Assembly: GCA_946803715.1 (NCBI GenBank)
Contig: CAMPET010000041.1
Span: forward strand, 3,064 to 54,552
Length of the DNA stretch: 51,489 nucleotides
Source: Beroe ovata
Taxonomy: Eukaryota; Ctenophora; Nuda; Beroida; Beroidae
Reading direction: 5' to 3'
Shown: piece after piece, positions 51,410-51,489 of the stretch
Numbering within the stretch: position 1 is the stretch's first letter
Layout: each line of letters starts with the position of its first letter
Notes under the pieces: generated by a model
Told to the model about the DNA's origin: nothing
Database searches by the model: none
Seen by the model: only the letters and a program-made list of their open reading frames with translations
Position numbers and translations under genes: made by a program

Positions 51410-51489
51410 CTGTGTGAGTGAGAGAGTAGGGGGAGGGGAGGGGTAAGAGGGAGTGTGGGCAATGTGGGAGTGAGTGGGAGTAGGGGGGG
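51410..51489 (-). other. Intron of the zinc-finger gene, cut by the window end
   Basis: Pyrimidine-rich on the minus strand (CCCTCCCCCTACTCTCTC) leading to the CACACAG acceptor. It continues beyond the window. Confidence 0.6.

Overview
This is nuclear DNA from an animal. The genes are split by many short GT-AG introns. They include a canonical 451-residue alpha-tubulin with introns after Met1 and after the conserved Ala-Asn-Gln, an XK-related protein, a diaphanous-type formin, class C and rhodopsin-like GPCRs, a Golgi carbohydrate sulfotransferase and a secreted peptide precursor. The compact genes, about 40% GC by eye, and weakly conserved GPCR motifs would suit an early-branching animal (ctenophore, placozoan, cnidarian or sponge), but I cannot fix the phylum. 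Gene models were built by hand by matching splice sites and reading phase. Total lengths of the main spliced models are exact multiples of three.

Layout, left to right. 0-5.3 kb: weak minus-strand exons surround an intronless rhodopsin-like GPCR (+). 6.5 kb: a lone candidate exon. 6.9-8 kb: repeats, a palindrome and a GC-rich foldback element. 8.7-10.2 kb: a four-exon gene for a 179-residue unrecognised protein. 12.6-15.5 kb: an XK-related protein (+), facing the 3' end of a large formin gene. 15.35-16.19 kb: a duplicated segment joined at a single N, probably an assembly overlap. 16.1-33.2 kb: a 22-exon formin gene (-) of 1,916 residues with a DAAM-like FH2 domain. Its 5.4-kb intron inside the FH2-coding part holds two whole genes on the other strand, alpha-tubulin and a putative neuropeptide precursor. 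33.2-38.2 kb: no gene seen. 38.2-42.6 kb: a 13-exon class C GPCR (+). 43.1-45.3 kb: a weak minus-strand tail and a three-exon single-pass coiled-coil membrane protein (+). 45.7-46.0 kb: acidic 3' exons (-). 46.4-47.6 kb: an intronless sulfotransferase (+). 47.8-48.7 kb: a cluster of small inverted-repeat elements. 50.7 kb to the end: the 3' end of a TRERF1/MIDEAS/ZNF541-like C2H2 protein (-).

The genes do not form one pathway. Recurring themes are cytoskeleton (alpha-tubulin, formin) and signalling (two orphan GPCRs, one amidated-peptide precursor). The most novel items are the peptide precursor with its repeated Gly-Phe-Phe core, the nested arrangement inside the formin intron, the formin's long N-terminal region without a recognisable GBD/FH3, a run of four 18-bp repeated splice donors, and a perfect 55-bp-arm foldback element with an 8-bp target duplication.
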